A DNA stretch of 64,000 nt from Alisma plantago-aquatica (taxonomy: Eukaryota > Streptophyta > Magnoliopsida > Alismatales > Alismataceae): the NCBI GenBank assembly GCA_963693085.1, contig OY856409.1, positions 664,421,591-664,485,590 of the forward strand, in the 5' to 3' direction. Position 1 is the first letter of the stretch. Each line of letters starts with the position of its first letter. Below the pieces are notes generated by a model. The model searched no databases, was not told where the DNA came from, and worked only from the letters and a program-made list of their open reading frames with translations. The translations under genes were made by a program, and so were the position numbers. Below, one piece after another: positions 9,747 to 20,313 of the stretch.

Positions 9747-11922
9747 CTTTTATCATTCAGTAAAACTGTTAAGAGCCTTTAATGCTCGATTACTTTTGAT
9801 CCAGAGGGTTGTGTGTTTTAGAATCTCCGCACAGAGACGAAGATTGGCTTGGGCCATGAGGGACCAAATAAACTGTACTACCTAGATGTGCCGCGATTTG
9901 CTGCTGCTCTGCTATCTTCTTCTGTAATTGGCCTACAATCGCACTACCGTCAGGGACATCCTTCTGCTGCTAAACTGCGATGCTTATTTCCTAAAATTTT
10001 TGATAAATATTTGTTGTGTGAATCATGCCAATTTGGCAAATAGACTCGAGCTGTGTTTCACAAGAAAATAGAGATTAGTTATGAAAATTTGTTTGATATT
10101 GTTCATGCCGATATCTAGGGACCTTACTTTGTTACTAGCCTGTCCGAATTTCACTATTTTATGACTATTATTGATAACTATTCTCGAGCAACTTGATGGT
10201 TTCTCTAAAAGGATCACAATAATTTTTTAAACATTATCACCTCTTTTTCATTGAGATCCAAACCCAATTCAATACAACTGTGAAAATCTTTCGAACTGAT
10301 AATGCCTTAAAATTTATGCAGAAATCAGTAGATCAATTTTGTACTGCTCGGGGTACGATTCATTAGACTTCCTATTCTTACAAATCACAACAAAATGGTG
10401 TGGTAGAGGGGAAGAATCACCATCTTCTTAAAGTAGCACACTATTCTTCTTCACTATAATGTTCCCACAAAGTTTTGGCATGAAGCTGTATCTACTGTGT
10501 GCTACTTAATTGACTGCATGCCTTCTTCTATGGGACAAAATTAAGTCCCCTTATCTGTTCTGTATCCTGATGTTCCTTTGTTTTCCGTACCTTCCCACAT
10601 CTTTGGCAACACTTGTTTTGTTAAAATCTTCGCCGCGGGATATCTGAACTTGATCCCCGCTCCGCTAAGTATGTTATTCTGTGATATTCAAGAACTCAAA
10701 AAGGTTATAAATGTTGTGATCCTGCCAAAAGACAATGGTTTAGTGTGGATGTTGTCTTTTTTTGAACACCTGTCTTACTATTCTAAAAAGGGGTCTGCTT
10801 TATCGAGTGATCTGTTGGATCCCACTCCCCTGCCTCAAGTGGTAGAAAATGATCCCACTGAAATAACTTAAAGGTCTTCCTCCTCTTCCAAAGGTGTACT
10901 AGAGAAAACCCAAGGTCACTGTCCCCTCCATGGCCCCTCAACAACCTACTCTTCGTCGGTAGATCACAACACCTCCCAGGTAACTTTTGACCTACATCTT
11001 CCCATTAGTCGAAGGAGATGTGTTCGTTCCTACACTCATCACCCGATTAGTAATTTCTTCCCTACAACTAATCTTAGGTGTTAGTTTTGCCTGTTTTACT
11101 GCTGCTATCGCTGCTGTTACTATACCAAAGACTCTACACAAGCTCTTAAGCATCCTGCCTAGCGTCAAGCTATGGAAACTGAAATGGCTGCTCTTCGCGA
11201 TTAGAAAGCTTGGGATCTCGTTGATCCTCTGAAAATTGGCCTATTGCTGGTTGTAGACTGTCGGTGGATTTTCACTATTAAATACCAGCTAAATGGTTCA
11301 ATTGAGCGACTGAAGGCTCGTCTAGCAGCAAAAAGTAATACTCCTATGTGGTAGACTATTTTGAAGCTTTTTCCTATGTTGCCAGACTGAATTCGTACGG
11401 GTGCCTATATTTGTTGTTGTGAACAAGAATTGACCTCTTTTTTGACTTGATGTTAAAAACGCCTTCCTATATGGTGATTTGCATGAGGAAGTCTACATGG
11501 AGTTACCACCTAGTTTTGTTACTCAAAGGGAGTGTTCCATAGTTTGTAGATTCAGGATAGCGATTTATGGCCTAAAACAAATCCCACGAGCATGGCTTGA
11601 TAAATTGAGCTAGATTCTTCTAAAGTTTCAATTTTGACTCTCACATTCGGATCATTGTGTTTTCATTAAAAAATCAGTTTTGGGCTTATTATTCTTATTG
11701 TCTATGCGGATGATATAATTTTGTCTGGTATTCAGCTACTAAAGATATCTAGAACAACACTTTATTACAAAAGATCTTGGCAAATTCATGTACTTTTAGG
11801 AATTGAAGTTTCCAGATTTTCTTCTGGCGTCTGTCTTTTACAACGCAAATATGTTCTGGATCTTTTGACAGAAACATGCATGCTTGGTACTAAACTACGA
11901 GCACTCCTCTGGATCCCAATAC
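9747..11922 (+). pseudogene. Copia element C, first visible part: pre-integrase to RT
   Basis: Coding begins in mid-gene exactly at the end of A's LTR (leucine-rich end of the protease domain, then GHEGPNKLYYLD), which shows A was inserted into C. In order: pre-integrase (HYRQGHPSAAKLR with CESC, to 10043), integrase (about 10085-10870), linker, RT (GCRWIFTIKYQ-like block near 11250, YADD box near 11705) and connection region up to DPN-T at 11922. Stops and frame changes occur about every 100-200 bases, many C-to-T type, so this is the most decayed copia copy here. Confidence 0.82.
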
Positions 11923-12796
11923 TGTTGGATCTAGGATGGGCTATTTGCTCTAGAGGAGGGGGTGAATAGAGCTAAAATATACTTCAACAGAATTCATTAG
12001 ACCTTCAAGATATATCATAGGATAAGGTTGCTAAATAGGAATTTGAGTGCAACTAAACATACATAGCAAGGATGAGAGAGATTGAAACAAGCAAAAGAAC
12101 ACAAGCTATGTAGAGTGGTCATAATCTCCAAACTAGGAGATTGTCAGTCCACTACCTAGAGAGGTCAACCTCTAGGAAACCATGTTTACTCCTTATATTC
12201 ACTTATAAGAGTTGCAACACATGACCTTCCTTTTCCGGGACAAGGATACCCATCTTTTCCTTTGAGGGGAAGGGAACCAACAACCTACCAAAGGACTTAC
12301 CTATCCAACCAAGAGTCTTCTACCTCACCAAGGACTTACCCACTTTGCACCGAGTTTTCCGCCTTCACTAGGGACTTACCCACTCTTGCATAAGTCTTCC
12401 GCCTTTGAGGAATTACCCACTCTTCTTGTGTCTTCCGCCTTTGACTTCACCTTCACCAAGGAGAAACTTTCACCAAGGGACGCCTTCCCTTCTTCTTCTT
12501 CACCTTTCTTAGCCAAGAGAAAGAATCTTCATCTTCATCTTCTTGGCAAAAATGAGAGACTAGGAGGTGGTGGAAGTGAGAGCCTCGCAAGATATACATG
12601 TAGGACTAGCTCTCTTACAAATCGCCTCCTCACTCTAATGGATGTAGCAAGTGATTAAGCTTAGAGAGAGAAAGGAGGTTGTAGGATACACTCAACTATA
12701 GAATAGGGACCTTCATAGTGCTTGGTGAACTATGGGATGAAGTCCAAGGGGTCCTATTTATAGTTGGGGATGCCTACTAGCTAGTAGAGACACTTA

Positions 12797-13205
12797 GGGC
12801 ATGTTTGATTCCCTGGATTATGCTGTAATGGATTGTAATCACAGATCCAATGGTGAAATTGTTTTAATGGAGCAGGAAAATGAGAAGAATCCAACATTTT
12901 CGTAGTATACAGTAACAACGGGATTTATATTTCCAGTTCAAATCGGCGGGACGCCGAGTTACAGCAAAACAACCAGCTTGCTACGTACTCTGCGACCCTC
13001 CTACTGGCTGTTTAGAAGTAAAGTGGAGTCCGTAAAGCTGCAGTTGGACCCCACTCACGTGAAAAATGCAACAACCGCCTCCATGTTAACCAAACCAAAA
13101 ATTCTGTTCAGCTGTATAATCCAAAATCAGGATGTAGCCAAACCAGGATTGACCAAATTCTCTATTCTATGAAATCCAACTGAAACCTGCAAAGCAAACG
13201 TGCCC
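12797..13205. mobile_element. Tourist-like (PIF/Harbinger) MITE in the solo LTR
   Basis: 409 bp with inverted ends GGGCATGTTTG and CAAACGTGCCC (10 of 11 match) and a 3-bp TTA duplication (12794-12796 and 13206-13208), the hallmark of PIF/Harbinger elements. It has no coding capacity. Confidence 0.82.
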
Positions 13206-13274
13206 TTAAGGACGAATACTTGCCGTTTGGGATGTTGTAATGGATATTTTTTCGAGTTTTGCAACACTCCAACG

Positions 13275-14200
13275 CTAGGTTGTTGAGGCGGCTAGCGGTA
13301 GGTTTCAGCCTGTGGGCGCCTAGGCTTTTCTGGGCGTTTTTGTTTTTAGGTTTATTTTAAGTTACATATTTATATATTTATACACATGATACTACATGCA
13401 ATTTTGCAACTATTTGCTCATTAAATGTTGTCTTATGCCTAACTTTTATAGATAACTGTTGGGACGATTAGATGATGGAGAATTAAGAGGATGAATAACC
13501 ACAAGAGGAAGATAGGTAGGAACTGTAGGAGAAGAAAATAGGAAAAAAGAAAGCAAAATGCAAATGGCTTGTAGGAAGAAGTCAGAAAATGAAACACACA
13601 ACAACAGTAGAGGAGATTTGGAGGAAGAAGTTAGATAAACAAAAAGAATCAGCTGTAAAGGAGTTGTTGTAGGAGACTTAGGGGACGAAGAAGAGATAAA
13701 GAAATTTTAACACATACATGCAAACAACACTAGCTGTTGGAGATGTAGGAGCAAGAATAAGTCAGACAAAATCGAAGAAAACATGCAAACAGAAGTAGTA
13801 CCAGTAGTATAGTAGATGTAGAAGAAGGAGATGTTGTACGAGTGTGAAATTCTGAAATAAGTAACATAGAGATAGCAGTAAGAAGGAACATAGGAGGAAG
13901 TCACAAAAAATTAAGAAGCAGTAGTAGCAGGAACAGGAAATGCAGGAGCAATAGTCAGAAAAAGAAAAGAAAAGGAGCTAGAATAGGAGATACAAGAGGA
14001 AGTACAAAAAGAATAGAGTAGTAGTATAAGGACTGACCTATTTGCAGCAGTTGCAGCAAAAACACCTAGGCTGTCCGCCTTGACCGCCTAGCCCGCCCAA
14101 CCCGCCTAGTTTGCCCAACTGGCCTATGATCGCTAGGTGCCTAGATTTGAGAGACATGTGGAGCTCCTAGGACGCCTAGGCCCCCGCCTTGATAACTATG
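13275..14200. mobile_element. hAT-type MITE with CGCCTAGG motifs, copy 1
   Basis: 926 bp flanked by perfect 8-bp CTCCAACG (13267-13274 and 14201-14208). The ends are CTAGGTTGTTGAGGCGG and CCGCCTTGATAACTATG, related to the ends of the element at 41663-42409. Both termini hold clusters of CGCCTAGG/CCGCCTAG. The middle (about 13450-14030) is strongly purine-rich on the plus strand, with loosely repeated GGAGGAAGAAGTCAGA-like units. No transposase is present. Confidence 0.83.
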
Positions 14201-14692
14201 CTCCAACGGCTAGAAACACTTTTCTGCACTTTCTTGTATATTGCGATCGGTCGAATTTGTAAGTCGACCGAACCTGGGCATTTTCAAAATCCATCAAAGG
14301 ATCGGTCGAGTTTGTAATTCGACCAAATAACAACCTGTAATAAATTTTGGAAAATGTCATTAAAGTGCTTAAATATTCGATTTAAGTTCTCCTAATTTTT
14401 TCTAAGCTTAATTACAAGTCATACAATTATTACCAAGTGATTTATAACATGATTCTAATGGATTTACATCATATTTCACAAAAGTGCACTTGCATTGATT
14501 TTGACTTGTCTTTTCTCCAAGTTAGGATGCGCAAGTTAGGGTATTTGGAGTTGCTATACCTAATCTGAAATCACTCAAGTGGAAGCATTAGACACAACTG
14601 AATGAAAAGGTTAGTCATCATCAAAATAAGAGTTTAGTCAATTTAGACCTTGAGTCAATCATTGACTAAATTGACGTTGAGTCAACAAATAC

Positions 14693-14859
14693 TCTAAATA
14701 ATAGAAGACGACTAGTTGTTGTATTGAATAGAAGAAACCCTGCTCCTATAAATATGTGGACAGGGAAGCGTACAAACATAAGACTAACCCTAATGGACAA
14801 AGACACTTGGGCCCATATAACAAAGACACTAATAACAATAATAAACCGACTCTCTAACA
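14693..14859 (-). repeat. Element D 3' LTR (left copy)
   Basis: 167 bp from TCTAAATAATAG to CTCTCTAACA on the plus strand. It pairs with 17291-17455. Confidence 0.85.
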
Positions 14860-16047
14860 CTCCCCTTCAAGCTGAAGTTGGGAGAATCCCAAATCAGCTT
14901 GCAAACAGAGAGTCAGACTAGAAAACAAAGAAACAAAACAAAACAATAAACCAAGCCCATACAAGAAATTTCTCCCCCTCAATTTTACAATTAAAAGCAC
15001 TCAAACACTCAGACACTCATACACTGACCCTCAAGTAGATACTCCAAGCAAGCATGTAAGCAGGTCACAAAAGCTTCTCGATCATCTGGAGATGAAATAA
15101 GCAGCAACACAATCATCTAGAACAAAAGATAAAATAGCTGATAGGCACCAAGGTCTTCATCAAAGTCATCGTCGTAGTAGCCAGAGAGTGCTGGGTCACA
15201 GTGGTAGAGTAGCAGAGCCGAGAGAGTGCTGGATCACAGTAGCAGTACTAGTCAACGTACAAATAAAGTACGAACGAGTCAACGTGCGAAACAGGGCACA
15301 GACGAGCTAGAGAGTGCTGACGCACAACAGCAAAAAGTCGACGACATAGGCAAATAGAAGACCGGTAGGCAGAGTAGCAAGCAAATAAATAATTCTAGTA
15401 GACGAAGCTCCATGTAAAGTCAGAAACAAATGTCTTCATCATCTTCCCTCTTCATAAAGTATCCATCACGGTAGTAGACGTCAAAGTCTAGATAGTGCTG
15501 GTCCACACAGTCCAGAGAGTGCTGGATCACAGAAGAAAGTCAACGAGCAAATAAAGCACAGACAGCAGAAAGTGCAAAAGCACAAAGCAGCGAACAAAAT
15601 GTGCTAATCATAGCACAAGTAGTAAGAACGACGTCTGAATATGTAACTTCATAGCAATAGTCGAGGTAGATGATGAATAAGCAATAATAGAAGCAGCAAA
15701 CATCACATAGCAACAGAAGAAACCATATATCAACAGTAAATGTGGCATGGAGTCCAATAGAACAACACAATAAAATACTTTTTCTTCTTCTCTCCATCTC
15801 TTCCCTCTACTATTCATCCTCTATTCTCCCCCTCACGCCAAGCACGAAAGAAGTCAAAGAGTGGTTGACGTGGAGAGTCAAAACAATGGTAGAGGCAAGG
15901 TTTGTGTAGGCAAGTATGTGGAGGAGGTAACCGATAACACGAGTCAAGGCAGAAAATGACCTGAATCGACATATTCAGATAGAAAAATAAATGGATCTTT
16001 TGTCGACCCGAAAAATCCGATTAGGCTACAAAATGGATCCGATTAGC

Positions 16048-16103
<56 letters not shown>

Positions 16104-16463
16104 CATATAGGGGGCAGCAGAACAAGAAATTGAGGAGAAATAAAATAAGTATGTGGGGTTGTTTGGTTTGCGGTGAAGAGCATTGGGTAGCCGCAGATGG
16201 GAAGAGTCGCGATCAAGGAGATTGCTATTGATCGAATAGGCTCAAAGCTCCAAGAACGGGCCGATCTAGGAATCAACTGCAAAGTAATGGCTTTTATAAA
16301 TCCACTAGAGATCACAGGCAGCGCACGACCTGCTTGGAGTCAAATATGATGGACTCCAGCGTCACAATGGCAGTGACAGGATACATGACTGCTTGTTGGC
16401 TTCCAATAGGCGATATCCCAAACGATCAGGAAAGACGGGATTTAAGGGGCGCTGGGCACCAGC
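14860..16463 (-). other. Element D interior, non-coding, with repeated 18-bp motif
   Basis: On the minus strand the first bases left of the LTR still spell the typical copia 3' end with a stop before the polypurine tract, but no further polymerase homology is visible. The motif GAGAGTGCTGGATCACAG and variants recur near 15184, 15222, 15309, 15491 and 15515, with CAACGxGC-type spacers. An (AT)n run lies at 16051-16101. No coding function is assigned. Confidence 0.6.
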
Positions 16464-16947
16464 CAGTGTTTCAAAAAGCGGTATGCGTTATGCGTTCGGA
16501 GAGGTCACCTTGTAGAGTATATGCGGTATGCGGGAGTATATGCGGAAGTATATGCGGTTTTGGATTTTTTTAATTAATTATTATATATATATATATATAT
16601 TAATCATGATTTACATATTTAATTTGTGCAATTGTGTATCTAAATAGTACAATTACAAGAATAATGGATGCAATTATGCAAATATGCAATCATCACAACT
16701 TAAATAAATACAAACATGCACTATAATCTAAATTTAAACAAACATAAATGAATGTAAATGAATAAAAGAAGAAATCAGAATATCTCTAACTAAAAATCGG
16801 GGTATAATCGGCCTTGTATGCGGCCGTACAATCGATTATGCGGCTTGGACCGCTTTTTGGACCGATTTTCATTATGCGTTTTTTTGGAGGTCCGCACCTT
16901 GTACGCGGCCGCTTATGCGGGCACATACACCGATTTTTAAAACACTG
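16464..16947. mobile_element. hAT-type MITE inside element D
   Basis: 484 bp with inverted ends CAGTGTTTCAAAAA and TTTTTAAAACACTG (one mismatch) and a perfect 8-bp duplication GCACCAGC (16456-16463 and 16948-16955). Repeated ATGCGG/CCGCAT motifs sit near both ends. It has no transposase. Confidence 0.88.
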
Positions 16948-17290
16948 GCACCAGCTACTGGAGTAGTGGCTCTGAAGGATGGTAGCGGGGGGCGGCTTGG
17001 CGGTGGAGTTGCAAGAGAAGCTTGGGCGGCCTGGCTGGTGACGGTCGAGCAGTAGATGACGCACTAAGAGTGGATGATGGAAGCCGTAGGATTAGTGAGT
17101 GGATTAGGGGCTGATGGCTTAGATAGTGGATTAACACCACCAAACAAACTGATTAGCGGCAGCAAGAGTGGATCAATGGTAGTGCCTGACAGGAAGCCAT
17201 GCCAAGAAGTGACTACGGCCGCCCGCAGGCGGTGGAATTCTTTTCTCTCCTTTTTGTTTGTATTAGGGTTGGATCACTGTTCTGATACCA

Positions 17291-17455
17291 TCTAAAATAG
17301 AAGACGGCTAGTTGTTGTATTGAATAGAAGAAACCCTGTTCCTATAAATATGAGGACATGGAAGCGTACAGACATAAGGCTAACCCTAATGGGCCAAGAC
17401 ACTTGGGCCCATATAACAAAGACACTAATAACAATAATGAATCGACTCTCTAACA
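17291..17455 (-). repeat. Element D 5' LTR (right copy) with adjacent primer-binding site
   Basis: 165 bp, TCTAAAATAG to CTCTCTAACA. The bases just left (17276-17290) read CTGTTCTGATACCA, whose complement TGGTATCAGAACAG matches an initiator-Met type primer site. Confidence 0.85.
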
Positions 17456-17460
17456 AACAC

Positions 17461-18166
17461 CAATTCGGATGATGAATTTTCACCACCCTATTCAGATAAC
17501 CACCAATACAGAAGATTGGTTGGTAAGCTTAATTATCTTACTACGACTAGAGCTGATATAGGTGCTGTTGTGCTTGTCCGTAGGTATCTAGATAAACCTC
17601 GACAATGTCACCGTGATGCTGTCTGTCATATACTTAATTATATGAAAAATTCTCCAGAGAAAGGATTACTGTATCTTAGACACAGGCACTACAAACTCAT
17701 TGGATATTCTGATTCTGATTATGCCGATAGTAGATGTGACAGAAAATCTACCTTGTCTACTGCACTTTTGTTGGAGGGAATCTAGTTACATGGCGCAGTA
17801 AGAAGTAGACTATGGTTGTTCGGTCTAGTGCTGAAGAAGAATACAAAGCTATGGCTCATATTGCTTGTGAATTAATGTAGGTCCAAGGACTCCCCAAGGA
17901 ATTTGATATCTCTGATCCTGATCCTATTCCCATACGAAAGCCTCCATTTTTATTGCCAACAATCCCACTTTCATGAGCGCACCAAGCATATCGAGGTGGA
18001 TTGCCACTTTGTTCGAGAATCTGTTCTCTCTGGTGGCATCTACACTCCTTATCTCCAGATAGAAGATCAGGTTGCAAACATCTTTACCAAGATACTTCCC
18101 AAGACTTGCTTTGCTACGCTGATGGACAAACTGGGCATGTTTGACATCTATGCTCCAGCTTGAGGG
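17461..18166 (+). pseudogene. Copia element C, second part: RNase H
   Basis: C resumes with C-A-A-T-T-C-G-G, so codons before 11922 and after 17460 join as D-P-N-T-N-S-D-D. The connection region (GKLNYLTTTRADI) and RNase H (IGYSDSDYADSRCDRKST, then TKHIEVDCHFVRE and KLGMFDIYAPA) are read with frame changes near 17780 and 17940 and a stop near 17878. The terminal TGA and the polypurine tract GAGGGGGAA follow at 18161-18170. Confidence 0.84.
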
Positions 18167-18170
18167 GGAA

Positions 18171-18347
18171 TATTAGTATATATGCTTTATGCTTTATGTT
18201 TTATTTATACTTTAAACTTGTCTTTGTCTTTAGCCATTCTTTTATCTCATATTGCCTGCTTCTATTTCTCACTCACTCTCTTATCCTATAAAAGAGTGTC
18301 TTGTAATTGTTTTTGGCACATCAAATAAAGACTTTTCTTTTTCTATA
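18171..18347 (+). repeat. Element C 3' LTR (boundaries approximate)
   Basis: The sequence starts TATTAGTATATATG right after the polypurine tract and ends near TTTTTCTATA. A TCCTATAAAAG box lies near 18284. The layout resembles the LTRs of B and G. The partner LTR is outside the window, so the ends are estimates. Confidence 0.6.
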
Positions 18348-19184
18348 ACAAGCTAGTGAACTAATTGCAAGCAACCAATGAATCCACAAAAGCAAACCAA
18401 TTTCGAATTTCAACCATACAGCTGAAAACAAGCTACTGATCTGATCAAGCTGCTAATCTGGATCAAACTACTGACATGAATTAAAAAATGGAATCTATAT
18501 TACATGTCGATTCAAATCAAGCCACTGACCTGAAATAAGCTACTAATCTGAATCAAGCTACCGACTTGAACTAACTCATGCCCTGATTGCCACATCATAA
18601 ATTAACTTATGCATTAGACTCTTCATACTAAATATTTGAACAGAACTTAAATTAACAAACATGGATTCAAGCAATCAGAACACCAAAAACTACACAACAC
18701 AAACACAAGTATGATTCACAAACACTGAATCCCCAATATGAACAAATAGAACTGAAGCATGAACCACATCAAACGTGGCTGCATTAGTTTTTGAAGAACC
18801 ACATTCATTTTCAGAGAGCTGCATTCCAGTTGGCGATTTTTCGATTTCTCACGTGATGAGTTGGTAAGTATGTAACTAAAATGGATGAGAGAGTAAGATA
18901 GGCTGCATTTTCTTTGAGAATATTGCATTCATTTCGAAGCTTTCCTGCATCATGTAATTAGAAGGGAAACCGAACTGATCAGACTACTGAAGACTGTAAT
19001 TTGAATCTTTCCTGCAGCATGTGGGCTTTAGTAGGCTAAGTGGTTGAAGTGGTTCCAACTGATTGGGCTGAATTGTTCCCGTTCTTTCTGGATTAGTAGG
19101 CTAAGCGTTCATTCATTAGGCCGAATATTTCCATTCTTGTTGGGTGACAGACCATTCTTGTGGAGGGGAACAGGGTGCATAATT
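18348..19184. other. Intergenic, no gene seen
   Basis: AT-rich sequence. Between about 18425 and 18575 short imperfect units of the type AAGCTACTGATCTGAATC recur several times. No protein or RNA gene could be recognised. Confidence 0.6.
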
Positions 19185-19189
19185 GTGAG

Positions 19190-19513
19190 ATTAGAATGTG
19201 TGGTATTCAACCCAAAACCAATTGGCAATGGGTGAAGGGACCACACACCTTATAAGCCCAAGACCTATCCCAGAGCTCAGCGGTGTGGGACAATCCTAAC
19301 ATCCCCCCTCAAGTGCAGCCACTTTTGTGTGCTTGCACTTGTTATTTTTTTGGTAGGGTGTGGTCCTCACACTTGTCTCATGGGGTCCGCTCTGATACCA
19401 TATTAGAATGTATGGTATTCAACCCAAAACCAATTGACAGTGGGTGAAGGGACCACACACCTTATAAGCCCAAGACCTATCCCAGAGCTCAGCGGTGTGG
19501 GACAATCCTAACA
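19190..19513 (-). mobile_element. TRIM (terminal-repeat retrotransposon in miniature)
   Basis: Two near-identical 112-bp LTRs (19190-19301 and 19402-19513) flank only 100 bp of interior. On the minus strand the element has TGTTAGGATTG...CATTCTAAT ends. The primer site (complement of GCTCTGATACCA, 19389-19400) lies beside the right LTR and the polypurine tract (complement of TCCCCCCTC, 19302-19310) beside the left one. The duplication GTGAG is perfect (19185-19189 and 19514-19518). It encodes nothing and would rely on proteins from other elements. Confidence 0.9.
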
Positions 19514-19518
19514 GTGAG

Positions 19519-19896
19519 AACAAAAAGGTTGCTCATCACGAGCACAAGCATGTGCGGGCATATTCTTACATTGCACTTCTCATCAACATAGTGAAAGAAA
19601 TGCAATTTCATTCATTCACACACAATATAGAGATTCGTCAACAATGATTCCACATTTCATCCATTTACAAACAAGTACAAAGTTTCATCAACAACAATTC
19701 ATTGGTTCCTTTGGGACATTACAACTTGACCTGCATTCATTTCAAGACACTTACTTTCTAATACAAACCACACCAAAGTTTTCATAACCAACCCGGTAGA
19801 GCTCCCGGGTCACGGGTCTTTGGTTCAACCGCTGGGTCAACCTGGTGACATCATCATGACATCATACATATGTACACGTGTATATATACATATATT
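19519..19896. other. Intergenic, no gene seen
   Basis: Nothing coding is visible. Around 19790-19870 a GC-rich block (CCGGTAGAGCTCCCGGGTCACGGG, shown here only in part as CTCCCGGGTCACGGG) precedes an alternating TA/CA stretch into which element E is inserted. Confidence 0.5.
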
Positions 19897-19923
19897 GATA
19901 TTGTGAAGCAACCTGTATCTAAG

Positions 19924-20091
19924 TCGATACCATCGACATCCTGTCGATGGTATCGAGATCTGTCCAGGTTCATGATGGAGCAAGCCGCATCTTGGTCGAT
20001 ACTGTCGACACACATGTCGATAGTATCGAGATTGGTTCAGGCGCAAGAGAATACTCCGTCGATACCATCGACACAAGTCGATGGTATCGAC
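19924..20091 (+). repeat. Three related hairpins in the U3 region of element E
   Basis: Hairpin 1: TCGATACCATCGACA (19924-19938) and its perfect inverse (19942-19956), 3-base loop. Hairpin 2: TCGATACTGTCGACA (19996-20010) and TGTCGATAGTATCGA (20015-20029), one G/T pair, 4-base loop. Hairpin 3: GTCGATACCATCGAC (20058-20072) and its perfect inverse (20077-20091), 4-base loop. All share the core TCGATAC-Y-ATCGAC. The same array lies in the 3' LTR at 24934-25101. Function unknown; the position upstream of the TATA box suggests regulatory or silencing roles. Confidence 0.93.
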
Positions 20092-20197
20092 ACCGGCACA
20101 GCGGCGGAACAGTAAACCGGCGGCTGACCTATTTTTGTTATAAAATGTTATTTTTATTTGTTTTCTCTTCTTGTATCTCATGTACTCTACCCTAATG

Positions 20198-20205
20198 TAT
20201 AAATA
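20198..20205 (+). promoter_or_regulatory. TATA box of element E LTR
   Basis: TATAAATA, about 105 bases before the end of the LTR, after the hairpins. It is the likely core promoter for the genomic RNA. The same box occurs at 25208-25215 in the 3' LTR. Confidence 0.65.
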
Positions 20206-20301
20206 CAAGTGTGTAGGCACTAACCCTACTCACGTTTTGCTGCACATAGCAGCCGACATGTAATCGGTGTTCTTCATCTTCTTCCTCCGTCATTCTCAAC
20301 A

Positions 20302-20313
20302 TGGTATCAGAGC
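20302..20313 (+). promoter_or_regulatory. Element E primer-binding site
   Basis: TGGTATCAGAGC directly follows the 5' LTR and is complementary to the 3' end of plant initiator-Met tRNA. Confidence 0.92.

Larger units (their letters stand above)
11923..14687. mobile_element. Solo LTR of a Sirevirus-type element, inserted in C
   Basis: The sequence runs from TGTTGGATC to GTCAACA with perfect 5-bp duplication AATAC on both sides (11918-11922 and 14688-14692). It shares with the LTRs of element H the start block (CTCTAGAG, GGGGGTGAATAGAGCT), a CTATTTATAG block (TATA box on the minus strand) and paired GGTCGA/TCGACC hairpins near 14246-14320. After removing two nested MITEs it is about 1.42 kb, close to H's 1511 bp. 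There is no internal region, so recombination between LTRs left a solo copy. Orientation by analogy with H is minus. Confidence 0.85.
14693..17455 (-). mobile_element. Non-autonomous LTR retrotransposon D, nested in C
   Basis: Two short LTRs (14693-14859, 167 bp, and 17291-17455, 165 bp; about 6% diverged plus a 2-bp indel) face minus. The primer-binding site (reverse of CTGATACCA, 17282-17290) is next to the right LTR and the polypurine tract (reverse of CTCCCCTTC, 14860-14868) is next to the left one. Flanks are AATAC (14688-14692) and AACAC (17456-17460), an old duplication with one change. LTR ends on the element strand are TGTTAGAGAG...TTTTAGA, so the 3' terminus is not CA. The interior has no copia reading frame. 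Confidence 0.8.
19902..20301 (+). repeat. Element E 5' LTR
   Basis: TGTGAAGCAACC to TTCTCAACA, 400 bp, ending directly before the primer-binding site. It carries three strong hairpins in its first half, a TATA box at 20198-20205 and a pyrimidine-rich end. Confidence 0.96.

Noticed and set aside
9747..11922. Element C as an independent fragment placed next to A by chance
   Set aside because: C opens in mid-codon context exactly at A's LTR end and continues in order across two later insertions, which fits A inserted into C.
13840..14040. Lys/Arg-rich frames in purine-rich DNA
   Set aside because: Composition effect inside the hAT MITE, with frequent stops.
19190..19513. Cassandra-type TRIM with 5S rRNA
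   Set aside because: The LTR lacks the 5S internal promoter boxes that define Cassandra.
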